This document shows positions 1-9,656 of a stretch of DNA of 64,000 nucleotides, in pieces. The notes beneath the pieces are model-generated. The model was not told the DNA's origin and made no database searches. It worked only from the letters and a program-made list of their open reading frames with translations. Position 1 is the stretch's first letter. Every line of letters begins with the position of its first letter. Made by a program: the position numbers and the translations under genes. This DNA is from Mucilaginibacter polytrichastri (GTDB taxonomy: Bacteria > Bacteroidota > Bacteroidia > Sphingobacteriales > Sphingobacteriaceae), in contig NZ_MPPL01000001.1 in the NCBI RefSeq assembly GCF_001911425.1, forward strand, positions 4,278,287 through 4,342,286. Direction: 5' to 3'.

Positions 1-274
1 TAATGCCAAAGCCCGAGCCGCCTGTGGTTACCACCTCGTTGCCGTAATTATAGGCCACGTTGCTGCGCTCGCGCGCCAGCCCGCTTACTGGGTGCCCAAA
101 GTCCCAGAAGTAGCGGAATGTTTGCCGCTGTACCACATCCAGCAGGGCACTATCCGTCAGGTTCTTGATGATCCCTACTGGCTTAATACCATCTGTTGGT
201 GCATTACTTTTCTTTTGTGCGTTTGAATAGAAGCCCGCGCACAGTAACGTGATGATTATAAGTATCTTCTTCAT
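1..274 (-). CDS. GH144-like glucoamylase-family glucanase, N-terminal part (cut by window edge)
   Basis: Reading leftward from the ATG at 274, 91 codons remain open to the window edge. The protein starts with a signal peptide (MKKILIIITLLCAGFYSNAQ), then has the motif LLDVVQRQTFRYFWDF followed by GHPVSGLARERS. This is the conserved beginning of the Bacteroidota glucoamylase-like family (PF10091), whose characterised members include GH144 endo-beta-1,2-glucanases. It lies 78 nt downstream of susD on the same strand, so it is probably the catalytic enzyme of this utilisation locus. The substrate (beta-1,2-glucan) is inferred from the family only. The catalytic part lies outside the window, so completeness cannot be judged. 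Confidence 0.72.
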   Translation of the reverse strand, partial: MKKILIIITLLCAGFYSNAQKKSNAPTDGIKPVGIIKNLTDSALLDVVQRQTFRYFWDFGHPVSGLARERSNVAYNYGNEVVTTGGSGFGI

Positions 275-352
275 CTCTATAAAATAATAATCGCTTATGT
301 ACTAAAATTATTAATACGTAAGCGATAGTTAGGCCTGTAAAACAGCTATTGC

Positions 353-1900
353 TTAATAGCCGGGGTTTTGTTTTAACCTGCCGCCGCTTAAATCAATTTG
401 TTGTTGCGGTATCGGGAACAGGGCATTGGTGGCTTTCCAGGCTTTGCCGCCATCGGCAGCAAAGGCAGCAGCAGCACGGCCGGGTTGCACCGCATCCTGG
501 CGTACCAGGTCAAAGAAACGGTCATGCTCTTCGGCCATTTCAATACGGTGCTCATGCCAGATGCTGGCCAGGCTGATACCTGCCGGAGGCGTAGCTACTA
601 AACCTGCGCGGGTACGCAGCATGCCGATATCGGTAATGGCATCGCCGGTTTTCCCTAACTGGAACGCAGCTTCGGCATTGATCAATAATACTTCGCCCAA
701 ACGGATCAAGCGTAGTTGTTTAGGCAGGTGATCTGTATTACCGCTGCAGTTTCGCTCTAAAGTACGGCTATGATAGGCCTTGTAGCTATAGGTTGAGTTC
801 TGCACCGAATCGGGACCGGGAATCCTGAAACCATCGAACAGCACGGTACCACCTGGTTTAATAAAAATTATCGTACCGTTTTTACGGGCATCGGTTGCTT
901 CATAATCATTCACCAAACTTGCCGATGGGTTATTGAACCCGAAGCCCAAGTCTGACCAGCCAAATTTACCGCCCGCCCGCGGGCCTTGCGAAACCACATA
1001 AAGGTTTACACCCGATGAACAATCCTGGTTAATCCCTGCCTGGATCTCGAAAATAGATTCGGAATTATTGATCCCTCCATCGCCATTCACCGCATTTTCG
1101 CGCCATATTAAGGAGTAATCTTTCACCAGGCTGTATTTGCCGCCAGTAATTACAGCTTCTGACAAATCGTATGCTTTTTGATAATCTTTAAGATACAGAT
1201 ACACCTTTGCCTCTAATGCTTCGGCGGCTCCCTTAGTGGCACGGCCAACATCAGTAGCGCCTTTTTCGGGCAGGTTGGCTACCGCAAAATCAAGGTCGCC
1301 GGTAATTAACTTGTAAACGTCGGCAACAGCAGCCCGGGTTTGAAACTGGTCCTGGTTGGCTTCGGCTGCTGTAGGCACGCGGTCTAACAGCGGTACCCCA
1401 CCAAAAAAACGCACCATGTTAAAGTAAAACCAGGCACGTAAAAACCGGGACTCGCCCATTAACTTGTTTTTGGTAGTGGCATCAAACTGGGCATTCTGTA
1501 AAACACCCAATGCCTGGTTGGCCCGTGCAATCCCCTGGTAATAACCTGTCCATACCAGGTTAATGGTACCGTTTGATGGTGTGGTTGTTAAATTATCTAT
1601 TTGCAGCCCGTCGCCGCTATCTGTTGGCGAACTACCTTTATCGGCATCGTCCGACGCTACATCTGTCATAAAAACATACTGCAGACTTTCAATATCGGGG
1701 TCAAAACCACCATTATAAAATACATTGTAAATTCCGGTTACCAGGTTGCTGGCCTGTACGGGGTCGGTTATAATTTGAGCCTGGGTTATTTGCCCCTGCG
1801 GCGCTACATCAAGGTAGTTTTTACAGGCATTAATTGTAATAGCTACGGTGCTAAAAACAGTAGCCAGTATGATATATTTTATGTTGAAGATCTTTTTCAT
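353..1900 (-). CDS. SusD/RagB-family outer-membrane glycan-binding lipoprotein
   Basis: 515 residues from the chosen ATG at 1900. A signal sequence ends in a lipobox INAC with Cys26, then KNYLDVAPQGQIT, a typical SusD N-terminus. The body carries TPR-like helical SusD motifs such as AEALEAKVYLYLKDYQKAYDL, and RFFDLVRQ near the C-terminus. SusD proteins sit on the cell surface as a lid on the SusC channel and bind oligosaccharide. An ATG at 1924 would also be in frame but overlaps the end of susC by 14 nt and puts eight residues before the signal peptide, so 1900 is preferred; it leaves a 10-nt gap after susC. Co-transcribed with susC and the glucanase. Confidence 0.93.
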   Translation of the reverse strand: MKKIFNIKYIILATVFSTVAITINACKNYLDVAPQGQITQAQIITDPVQASNLVTGIYNVFYNGGFDPDIESLQYVFMTDVASDDADKGSSPTDSGDGLQIDNLTTTPSNGTINLVWTGYYQGIARANQALGVLQNAQFDATTKNKLMGESRFLRAWFYFNMVRFFGGVPLLDRVPTAAEANQDQFQTRAAVADVYKLITGDLDFAVANLPEKGATDVGRATKGAAEALEAKVYLYLKDYQKAYDLSEAVITGGKYSLVKDYSLIWRENAVNGDGGINNSESIFEIQAGINQDCSSGVNLYVVSQGPRAGGKFGWSDLGFGFNNPSASLVNDYEATDARKNGTIIFIKPGGTVLFDGFRIPGPDSVQNSTYSYKAYHSRTLERNCSGNTDHLPKQLRLIRLGEVLLINAEAAFQLGKTGDAITDIGMLRTRAGLVATPPAGISLASIWHEHRIEMAEEHDRFFDLVRQDAVQPGRAAAAFAADGGKAWKATNALFPIPQQQIDLSGGRLKQNPGY

Positions 1901-1910
1901 ATACTTAATA

Positions 1911-4900
1911 TTAGAATTGAACATTTACACCAAATGAAAATGTACGCACAACCGGGTAAATAGCCTGGTCTATGCCCGATGCCAGGATACCGGCAGTGGT
2001 TGCTGCATTGGCAGGCAACAACTCGGGCGAGATGCCGCTGTAACCGGTAATGGTAAGCAGGTTTTGCGCGGTTACAAATACCCGCAGCTTAGAGATCGCT
2101 ATTTTTTTAAGCATTTCGGCAGGCAAACTATAACCCAGGGTTACATTGTTTAACCTTAAAAATGCGCCCGACTCGATAAAGTAGGTTGATGGCGGTGTGT
2201 TTGATGTAATTACATTAGGTATTGATGATGATGGATTGGCGGTAGTAAAACGACTGGTGGCATAATCGGCATCGATGTTATCGCGCAAATCGCTTTTGGC
2301 ATTTTTGTTACCGTTGTAAATCTTGTTGCCCCAGTTATAATAAAAATCGGTGCTGAGGTCAAAGGCTGTGTATTTAACACCCAGGCTAAAGCCCCCATAA
2401 TATTTAGGCTGATACGAACCGGCATAGATCCGGTCATTGCCATCAATTTTACCATCTCCGTTGGTATCGGCATATCTTAAGCCGCCCACATGGTTAGCCT
2501 CGCCCAGCGAGTTAGCCGGTGCAGCATTAACCTCGGCCTGGTTCTGGAAAACGCCAATGGCATTCAGCACATAATAACTGGCTATAGCCTGGCCATTATC
2601 TGTACGGGTAACGTATTGCCCGTTAATACCACCGCCCGGCAGGTATTGCCCGCCATTTAAGCCTAATAGCTTATTTTTATTAATGTTGATGTTGGCGCTG
2701 GCGGTATAAGAAAACTTGGTGCCTATTTTATCGGCCCATTTCAAAGCAAACTCGAAACCCTGGTTTTGAAATGAGGCTGCATTGGTTGTGTAATAGGTTA
2801 AATTTGAACCCAGTATGGCTGGGATGCTTACATTAATAAGTGCATCATTAACCTTCTTTTTATAATAATCGGCTTCACCGGTTAAGCGGTTATTGAAAAA
2901 GGCATACTCAAAACCAATATCCAGTTGATTGGTAACTTCCCATTTTAGGTTAGGATCTTTAATTTGTTGTATGGCTGTACCTTCTGTTAACTGACCGTTA
3001 TAATAATAAGGCAGGTTTGATGTAGCCGTTACAATGTATAAGCTGGATGGGATATTATCGTTACCCAGCTGGCCGTAACTGGCCCTTAGTTTCAGGTAAT
3101 TGAAGATCTTTTGTTCCTTCATAAAATCCTCTTCGGATATTACCCAGCCACCACCTATGGTATAAAAGTTACCCCACTTTTCGGCAAACTTCGAGCTACC
3201 ATCGCGCCTGAATGATCCGGTTAACAAATATTTACCTGCAAAGTCATAATTAACACGGGCCAGTAATGATTGCCGGGTATATTTATCGCCATTGTTATTT
3301 AGCGATGTAGCTAAACTTGGGTCGCCCAGGTCCAGGTACCATTGATCCGGGTTGTTAGGAACATTTAAGCGGGTACCGTTGATATAGCTCGATCTGAATT
3401 TTTCGCTCGTGTAACCTACCAAAGCAGTTACATGATGCTTATCAAATCGCTTATCGTATGTTAAAGTATTATCCCAATTAAAATTATAAGAGTTATCCTG
3501 CTGGATAAATAATGAACTGTTATTCTGGTACTGGTTACCGCCACCGGTAGTAAAGGTGCTGTTGTTTGCACCAAACTGGGTGAGGTAATTACGCTGATTG
3601 TTCCAAAACCCATCTACGTTGAAGGCACTATGGGCACGCAGGCCGGGGATGATATCATAATCTAAAGCTACATTGCCCTGCACCCGGTTGCTGCTGGTAA
3701 AATTATTTATTTTATCCAGCTGTAATAATGGATTACCCACGTTACCCCAGGCCGATGTATTACCATACAAACCACCCGCATCCTGCGGAATAATGAGCGG
3801 TGCAGCCCTGTATACATTACTAAAAATGCTTGATGCATCTACCGGCCTTTCTGCCGAACGGCTTAAGGATAACTGCTCGCTGAACTTTAGTTTCTTACTC
3901 AGCTGCACCTCGTTATTGGCACGTAAGGTAAAGCGTTTATAACCATTGGTTTTTACAATACCATCATCATCCAGATAGCTGGCGCTGATGAAATAGGTAT
4001 TGTTATCGCCACCGCCCGATACCGAGATATTGTGGTTCATCTCAAAGCTTTTGCGCAACACGGCACTGTACCAGTTGGTGCTGCCCGAGTAGGTTAAAGG
4101 CGACTGGTCTGCAGAGAGTGAGCCTGCATTAACATCGGTTTGGTAGGCCACATATTGTTGCCTGTTGGCCATCTGGATCGTTTTGGCTGCTTCCTGGAAA
4201 CCCAGGTTGGCATCATAACTTACCATTGGCGGGCCTTTCTTACCTTTTTTGGTGGTGATAATAACCACACCATTGGCACCACGCACACCATAAATGGCGG
4301 CCGAGGCATCTTTTAAAACATCCACACTTACAATATCATTATTGTTGATGTTGCGAATATCGTTTGTTAATACCCCATCTACTACATAGAGTGGGTTAAC
4401 ACCGCCCAGTAAAGAACCCGTACCCCTGATGCGCAATTGCGGCGTTGAGTTTGGTTGGCCCGAAGAGATAACCTGCACACCGGCAACCTGCCCCTGCAAA
4501 GCCTGCGTTGGGGTTTGCACTACCTGCCGGGTTATGGCAGCGCCGCTTACGCTCCCTACAGCACCCGTAACATCGCGCTTGCGCTGCACGCCGTAACCAA
4601 TTACAACCACCTGCTGCAATTCGCGCGCCTGCGCCCCCAGCTTAATTTCGAGCGGTGCCTGGCCGTTGCCTGCAGGGGCTTCCTGCGAGGCATAACCAAT
4701 ATAACTAAAAACTAATGTCGCCGTGGCCGGCGCACTTAGCGAAAATGCGCCATTGACATCTGTTTGTGTACCGCTTGTTGTCCCTTTGATGCTTACGGAT
4801 ACCCCAATAAGCGCGTCGCCATTGGTGGCGTCGGTTACCTTGCCTTTTATAGCTGTGTTTTGGGCACGGGTTTGCAGTCCCCAACACATAAAAAGCGCAA

Positions 4901-4928
4901 GAAATAAAAAAGTAAAAGAATTTTTCAT
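1911..4928 (-). CDS. SusC/RagA-family TonB-dependent outer-membrane transporter
   Basis: 1005 residues. A 23-residue signal peptide ending TRAQ is followed by a carboxypeptidase-regulatory-like domain (about 27-110), then QVVVIGYGVQRKRDVTGAV, the usual SusC lead-in to the plug. The plug contains LYVVDGVL and IYGVRGANGVVIITTKKG; a long beta-barrel follows and ends in an aromatic residue (NVQF). The protein imports oligosaccharides across the outer membrane with TonB energy. It is the first gene of the susC-susD-glucanase operon. No ECF sigma/anti-sigma pair or hybrid two-component regulator lies in the 576 nt upstream, so the regulator may be elsewhere. Confidence 0.95.
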   Translation of the reverse strand: MKNSFTFLFLALFMCWGLQTRAQNTAIKGKVTDATNGDALIGVSVSIKGTTSGTQTDVNGAFSLSAPATATLVFSYIGYASQEAPAGNGQAPLEIKLGAQARELQQVVVIGYGVQRKRDVTGAVGSVSGAAITRQVVQTPTQALQGQVAGVQVISSGQPNSTPQLRIRGTGSLLGGVNPLYVVDGVLTNDIRNINNNDIVSVDVLKDASAAIYGVRGANGVVIITTKKGKKGPPMVSYDANLGFQEAAKTIQMANRQQYVAYQTDVNAGSLSADQSPLTYSGSTNWYSAVLRKSFEMNHNISVSGGGDNNTYFISASYLDDDGIVKTNGYKRFTLRANNEVQLSKKLKFSEQLSLSRSAERPVDASSIFSNVYRAAPLIIPQDAGGLYGNTSAWGNVGNPLLQLDKINNFTSSNRVQGNVALDYDIIPGLRAHSAFNVDGFWNNQRNYLTQFGANNSTFTTGGGNQYQNNSSLFIQQDNSYNFNWDNTLTYDKRFDKHHVTALVGYTSEKFRSSYINGTRLNVPNNPDQWYLDLGDPSLATSLNNNGDKYTRQSLLARVNYDFAGKYLLTGSFRRDGSSKFAEKWGNFYTIGGGWVISEEDFMKEQKIFNYLKLRASYGQLGNDNIPSSLYIVTATSNLPYYYNGQLTEGTAIQQIKDPNLKWEVTNQLDIGFEYAFFNNRLTGEADYYKKKVNDALINVSIPAILGSNLTYYTTNAASFQNQGFEFALKWADKIGTKFSYTASANININKNKLLGLNGGQYLPGGGINGQYVTRTDNGQAIASYYVLNAIGVFQNQAEVNAAPANSLGEANHVGGLRYADTNGDGKIDGNDRIYAGSYQPKYYGGFSLGVKYTAFDLSTDFYYNWGNKIYNGNKNAKSDLRDNIDADYATSRFTTANPSSSIPNVITSNTPPSTYFIESGAFLRLNNVTLGYSLPAEMLKKIAISKLRVFVTAQNLLTITGYSGISPELLPANAATTAGILASGIDQAIYPVVRTFSFGVNVQF

Positions 4929-5504
4929 AGTAATACGATGTTTAAGTAAAACCTAACGATAGGCTGAAGTAGACGTAGAAGTAGTTGTAGGGGTATTTAA
5001 ATAGCCGGTTTCTTTGCTATTATTTAAAGAAACAGCAATTTAGCTGTAATGTTTAGGTTATTTTTTGCGATTTTTTCAATTTACGCGGATACGACAAAAG
5101 CCCATCAAATTTTGACGGGTTCTGTTGCTATGAATTTTCAGTGCTTAGGCCAAGGTAATGGCAATGGTTGCCGCAACATTACCAATGCTGCCCTAAAAAC
5201 GATATTTGAGGTTATGGTGGATTCGGGCTCTTAAATTAGGAGTGGGTAGCGAAACCCTGCGAGCGGTTGCCTTACGCAAAAGCGGGGCAGTGTAATGGCT
5301 TTGTGCGGTGGAGCTTTTTTGCGTCTTGATCTTTTGGCTACTTTTGGATCAAGCCAAAAGTAGCTAGCCCCTGCGGCAATGAGCAGACTGACGTAAATGG
5401 GCCCACTTTGTAATCATAAAAGATAATTACTTCAATCCAAGCACTACCCTCATTCAGCGAAATGCCTCGAGGGCCTCAGCATGCCCCCTTTATCATTTTT
5501 ACAT
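4929..5504. other. Intergenic region upstream of susC
   Basis: 576 nt without a convincing gene. The susC promoter should lie in the first 200 nt, but I see no exact TAnnTTTG match on the minus strand, only TAGGTTTT near 4955. The right half is GC-richer and contains a perfect hairpin at 5337-5364. A short plus-strand reading frame at 5049-5234 has no recognisable features. Confidence 0.6.
5337..5364. repeat. Perfect 11-bp inverted repeat
   Basis: GCTACTTTTGG and CCAAAAGTAGC are separated by ATCAAG. It lies between susC (5' end) and trhO (3' end), about 140 nt past the trhO stop. There is no T tract directly after the stem, so it looks more like an intergenic palindromic repeat than a classical terminator. 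Confidence 0.6.
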
Positions 5505-6461
5505 TTATTCTGCTAATTGAACCTTAGTTTTCTTAGCCGCAACCGGTTGCGGCACCTTTACATAGTAGCCGGTACCATCATAAATGCGCTTGCGCGGGTG
5601 TGCTTTGCAATCATCGCTGCAGCAACCATCAAGGGCGGTACCGCATTCGTCGCACTGGGTAAAGTGCTCATTGCATTCGGGGTTGGCGCAATTGATCATT
5701 TTTTCGGTATGCTTGCCACAGTTGTAGCATACAGATACGGTAACCGGGTTCACCGAATTTACATCGACAGATAAACGGTTATCAAACACATAACATTTAC
5801 CTTCAAAGTCTTCGCCACCTGCTTCTTTACCGTATTTAATGATCCCGCCGTGCAGCTGATAAACATCTGTAAAACCTTCGTGCAGTAACAAGGCCGATGC
5901 TTTTTCGCATTTAATGCCGCCGGTGCAATAGGTTAATACTTTTTTGTCCTTGTATTTGGCCAGCTCATTAATCTGCGCCGGGAAATCGCGGAAGTTATCG
6001 ATATCGAGCGTAATGGCATTTTTAAAACGGCCTAACGAATGCTCATAGTTGGAGCGAACATCGAGGATAATTACATCCTCATCATCCTTCATCGCCAAAA
6101 AATCTTTTGGTTCTAAATGCTTGCCGGTTTGTAGCTGGGGGTTAATGATATTAGGGTCGCGCAGGCCCGAGTGTACAATTTCGCTTTTGTAGCGCACATG
6201 CATTTTCACAAATGATGGCTGGTCTACATCGTCGATCTTAAACTCTGTTTTGGCAAAGCGTTCTTCGGCATGTATAGCAGCCATGTAAGTTTCGCAGGCT
6301 TCTTTGGTGCCGGATACGGTACCATTAAGGCCTTCGTCGGCTACAATAATGCGGCCGGTTAAACCAAGGCTTTTACAAAACTGGAGATGCTTTTCGGCAA
6401 ATTGCTCGGCCTCTGCTATTGTTGAATAACAATAGTATAATAGTGTTTGATATGTTGTCAT
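5505..6461 (-). CDS. trhO: tRNA uridine(34) hydroxylase, rhodanese-like (TrhO/YceA family)
   Basis: 318 residues from the ATG at 6461 (MTTYQTLLYYCYSTI), the position matching the family N-terminus; an ATG three codons upstream at 6470 is an alternative. An N-terminal acylphosphatase-like UPF0176 domain contains RIIVADEGLNGTVSGT. The rhodanese domain has an active-site loop LTYCTGGIKCEKA, with catalytic Cys about residue 179. The C-terminus is Cys-rich (CYNCGKH, CANPEC, CDECG, CCSDDC), a probable zinc-binding tail common in the family. TrhO makes 5-hydroxyuridine at the tRNA wobble position. Single gene, not obviously in an operon. Confidence 0.9.
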   Translation of the reverse strand: MTTYQTLLYYCYSTIAEAEQFAEKHLQFCKSLGLTGRIIVADEGLNGTVSGTKEACETYMAAIHAEERFAKTEFKIDDVDQPSFVKMHVRYKSEIVHSGLRDPNIINPQLQTGKHLEPKDFLAMKDDEDVIILDVRSNYEHSLGRFKNAITLDIDNFRDFPAQINELAKYKDKKVLTYCTGGIKCEKASALLLHEGFTDVYQLHGGIIKYGKEAGGEDFEGKCYVFDNRLSVDVNSVNPVTVSVCYNCGKHTEKMINCANPECNEHFTQCDECGTALDGCCSDDCKAHPRKRIYDGTGYYVKVPQPVAAKKTKVQLAE

Positions 6462-6779
6462 TACGTACATTGATGCTGCTGCAAACAGCGTTAAATGAGG
6501 TGCAAATTTAAGCAAAAGAGCCGAAGTGGGCAATACCGAAAGTTGGGAAGTGATCAATATCATTATTAGATGACGTTAGCGCAGATTTAAAACGGGGCTG
6601 ACCGTGCTTTTCGTAACGTCACAGGAATTTCTCAACAGCGTACCCTGCGTATAACAGAGTTGGGAAGGTAAATTTATAACAAGTGTGAAAGCAGTTAAGA
6701 AATTCCTGTAACTTTCTGTATGCTCATGTTGTCTTAATAATAATTCAGTACATTTCGTTTAACATCAACCTCGTAAAAC

Positions 6780-8303
6780 ATGAAAATTAAATACACACTG
6801 TATTTTCTGGCGTTATTATTTTGCGTGGCTTCGCCAGCGTATGCACAGCTTAAAAATGCCGTAATTATTCGCGACACCATTTACTCTAATGAATTGCAGG
6901 AAAAGCGTGCTTTAGAAATTGTGCTGCCTGCAGATTATGCTACTGCACCTGCCAAAAAATACGACGCCACCTATGTTACCGACGGCGAATGGAATACCCA
7001 GATTGTAACCAATATCGATCGTTTTTTAGAGATCCAGTTTATACCCTCCAACATCATTGTAAGTATGCCCAATGTGTATAAAAACGGTGAAAATATGCGT
7101 GAGCGCGATTGTACGCCAACGCATATTAATAATGTACCAGTATCGGGCGGGGCAGGTAAATACCTGGCATTTATTAAAAACGAAGTAATGCCGTACATCA
7201 ACAAAAAGTATCGCACCAGCGGCATGAATACCTTATACGGCAGCTCGTTGGCCGGTATATTTACCATGTATGCGATAATAAAAGAGCCGAGGCTGTTTCA
7301 ATCATACCTGCTGGCAGACCCTGCTTTGTGGTGGGATAATGGTTACGCTTTTAAACTGGCTGATGACAACCTGGGCAAATTAAACTTAAAAGACATTACC
7401 CTGTTAATGACCGGCCGCGAAGGCCCGGCAGCCATTGGTATGGGCATTGTAAAAATGGATTCGATATTCCGGAAGCAGGCACCGGCCGGCTTACATTGGA
7501 AAACCATGTATTATAACGATGAAACCCATAATTCGATGATATTCCGCACGCTGTACGACGGGCTGAAATATACCTATTACGGATACAGCAAAGAACCGAT
7601 GCAGTTTCACCCGCAAAATGGTATTATGCTGAAAGGCCAGCCTATTAAAATAAACATCAACGGAGACCTTTTAAAACAACTGCGTTACACCACAGATGGC
7701 AGCCAGCCTACTGAAGCGTCAACAGCTGTAGTTGACCAAACCATTACCTTGCAAAACCCAGCCCGCTTAACTATTAAAGCACTAAGCAACCGCCCGGTAT
7801 ATGAACAGCAAGCTACTGCCGACTATGTATTGGGCGAAACATTACCGGCCAAAGCCAAACTAAAAGGCCTTACACCCGAAGGCTGGAGCTATGCCTATTA
7901 CGAAGGTAGCTGGGACAGTATGCCAGATTTTAAGAACCTGAAACCCCTGCAAACCGGCAAGGCCGGTAAAGACTTCGACCCGACCAGATTGCCTAAGCAG
8001 CAAAACTTTGCCTGCGTATTTTCGGGGCAAATAGAAGTGCAGGCAGCCGGTTATCATATTTTCGCCATCAATTGCGACGGCGGTGCCAGGCTGTATATAG
8101 ATAATAAACTCGTGATTGATGACGGCACGCTGCACGCACGCGGTAATTTCAAATCGTATGTGCTGCCTTTAGCAAAAGGCTTTCATAATTTCCGCTTGCA
8201 GTATTTTGAAAAGACCGGCAAGGCTTCAATCAACCTTATCTATATTACGCCGGATAATGAAAACGGCAGGCCAATTCCGCTATCGTTACAATACGGCAAA
8301 TAA
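6780..8303 (+). CDS. Secreted esterase (EsterD/IroE-like alpha/beta hydrolase) with chitobiase-like and PA14 domains
   Basis: 507 residues. A signal peptide (ends PAYAQ) is followed by a putative-esterase domain (about 25-270). Its nucleophile elbow is GSSLAG, with Ser156, and a later NDETHNS supplies a probable catalytic His. Next comes a short CHB_HEX_C-like beta domain (LRYTTDGSQPTEAS, about 300-350), then a PA14-like module (about 365-500; SWDSMPDF, GARLYIDNKLVIDDG). The modules suggest an exported carbohydrate-ester hydrolase; the substrate is unknown. It stands alone, 216 nt from the divergent trhO, with ATG start preceded by AT-rich sequence. Confidence 0.82.
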   Translation: MKIKYTLYFLALLFCVASPAYAQLKNAVIIRDTIYSNELQEKRALEIVLPADYATAPAKKYDATYVTDGEWNTQIVTNIDRFLEIQFIPSNIIVSMPNVYKNGENMRERDCTPTHINNVPVSGGAGKYLAFIKNEVMPYINKKYRTSGMNTLYGSSLAGIFTMYAIIKEPRLFQSYLLADPALWWDNGYAFKLADDNLGKLNLKDITLLMTGREGPAAIGMGIVKMDSIFRKQAPAGLHWKTMYYNDETHNSMIFRTLYDGLKYTYYGYSKEPMQFHPQNGIMLKGQPIKININGDLLKQLRYTTDGSQPTEASTAVVDQTITLQNPARLTIKALSNRPVYEQQATADYVLGETLPAKAKLKGLTPEGWSYAYYEGSWDSMPDFKNLKPLQTGKAGKDFDPTRLPKQQNFACVFSGQIEVQAAGYHIFAINCDGGARLYIDNKLVIDDGTLHARGNFKSYVLPLAKGFHNFRLQYFEKTGKASINLIYITPDNENGRPIPLSLQYGK

Positions 8304-8376
8304 GGGGCGTTAACCCATGATATATTTTTATGACGGGCTATCATCACATTAACACGTTAAATAATTTGTTAATGCT

Positions 8377-8384
8377 TAATTTTG
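8377..8384 (+). promoter_or_regulatory. Candidate -7 element for kbl
   Basis: TAATTTTG matches the Bacteroidota TAnnTTTG -7 consensus, 20 nt before the kbl ATG. I see no clear -33 TTG at the expected 19-21 nt spacing, so support is moderate. Confidence 0.4.
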
Positions 8385-8404
8385 CACCTTAAAATTATAA
8401 CGCC

Positions 8405-9595
8405 ATGTATGATACGCTGAAACCTGTGCTGCAACAGGAACTTGCCCAAATAGAAGAAGCCGGATTATATAAAAGAGAACGCATCATCACTTCCCCGCAG
8501 GGTGCCGATATTACGGTACAGGGCGGCCAGGAAGTAATAAACTTCTGTGCCAATAATTACCTGGGCTTATCATCAAACCCGAGGGTTATTGAAGCAGCCA
8601 AGCAAGTGATGGACACGCACGGTTACGGCTTATCATCCGTACGTTTTATTTGCGGTACCCAGGATATCCATAAAGAACTGGAAGCCAAAATAGCTGAATT
8701 TTTAGGCACCGAAGATACCATCCTTTACGCCGCAGCATTTGATGCCAACGGCGGTGTGTTCGAGCCCCTGTTTAATGAGCAGGATGCCATTATATCAGAC
8801 GAGCTGAACCATGCTTCTATTATAGATGGTGTGCGTTTATGCAAGGCCCAGCGCCAGCGTTACAAACACGATGACATGGCCGACCTGGAAGAAAAGCTAA
8901 TAGCTACCCAAAATCTGCGCCATCGTATTATCGTTACAGATGGCGCCTTCTCAATGGATGGTACCATTGCCCAACTTGATAAAATTTGCGACCTGGCCGA
9001 TAAATACAAGGCTTTGGTTATGATAGACGAAAGCCATTGCTCGGGCTTTATGGGCAAAACCGGTCGTGGCACGCACGAGCATCACAATGTAATGGGCCGT
9101 ATCGATATTATCACCGGCACATTAGGTAAAGCTTTGGGCGGCGCATCAGGCGGGTTTACATCTGGCCGTAAAGAGATTATCGATATGCTGCGTCAGCGTT
9201 CGCGCCCGTATTTGTTCTCTAATACACTTGCTCCGGCTATTACAGGTGCATCAATCGGTGTATTAAATATGCTGAGTGAAACCACCGAGCTGCGCGATAA
9301 GCTGGAAAGCAATACCAAATACTTCCGCGAAAAAATGACCGAAGCGGGTTTCGATATTAAACCGGGTGTACACCCTATTGTACCGGTTATGCTGTACGAT
9401 GCCAAGCTGGCCCAGGAGTTTGCCGCCAAAATGCTGGAAGAAGGCATTTATGTAATCGGTTTTTATTACCCGGTTGTTCCGCAGGGTAAAGCGCGGATCA
9501 GGGTGCAAATTTCTGCTGCGCATGAAGTGGAACATTTAGATAAAGCTATTGCAGCATTTACCAAAGTGGGTAAGGCACTGGAAGTGATTAAATAA
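8405..9595 (+). CDS. kbl: Glycine C-acetyltransferase (2-amino-3-ketobutyrate CoA ligase)
   Basis: 396 residues, full family length. Alpha-oxoamine synthase fold with NFCANNYLGLSSNPRV at the N-terminus, the PLP-contacting DESHCSG (208-214), and the Schiff-base lysine in TGTLGKALGGASGG (Lys242). It cleaves 2-amino-3-ketobutyrate with CoA into glycine and acetyl-CoA, the second step of threonine degradation. No threonine dehydrogenase lies beside it. A related alpha-oxoamine synthase (serine palmitoyltransferase-like) is conceivable, but the sequence reads as Kbl throughout. Confidence 0.93.
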   Translation: MYDTLKPVLQQELAQIEEAGLYKRERIITSPQGADITVQGGQEVINFCANNYLGLSSNPRVIEAAKQVMDTHGYGLSSVRFICGTQDIHKELEAKIAEFLGTEDTILYAAAFDANGGVFEPLFNEQDAIISDELNHASIIDGVRLCKAQRQRYKHDDMADLEEKLIATQNLRHRIIVTDGAFSMDGTIAQLDKICDLADKYKALVMIDESHCSGFMGKTGRGTHEHHNVMGRIDIITGTLGKALGGASGGFTSGRKEIIDMLRQRSRPYLFSNTLAPAITGASIGVLNMLSETTELRDKLESNTKYFREKMTEAGFDIKPGVHPIVPVMLYDAKLAQEFAAKMLEEGIYVIGFYYPVVPQGKARIRVQISAAHEVEHLDKAIAAFTKVGKALEVIK

Positions 9596-9656
9596 TTATA
9601 AGTAAATTAGCGGTTTGTAGCCGAAGCACAAATACGCTTCAGAATAGAGAGATATA

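Noticed and set aside
1901..1924. Longer SusD start at 1924
   Set aside because: It places eight extra residues before a normal lipoprotein signal and overlaps susC; the ATG at 1900 is favoured.
5049..5234. 61-codon frame upstream of susC
   Set aside because: No start-site support, odd composition, and no recognisable domain.
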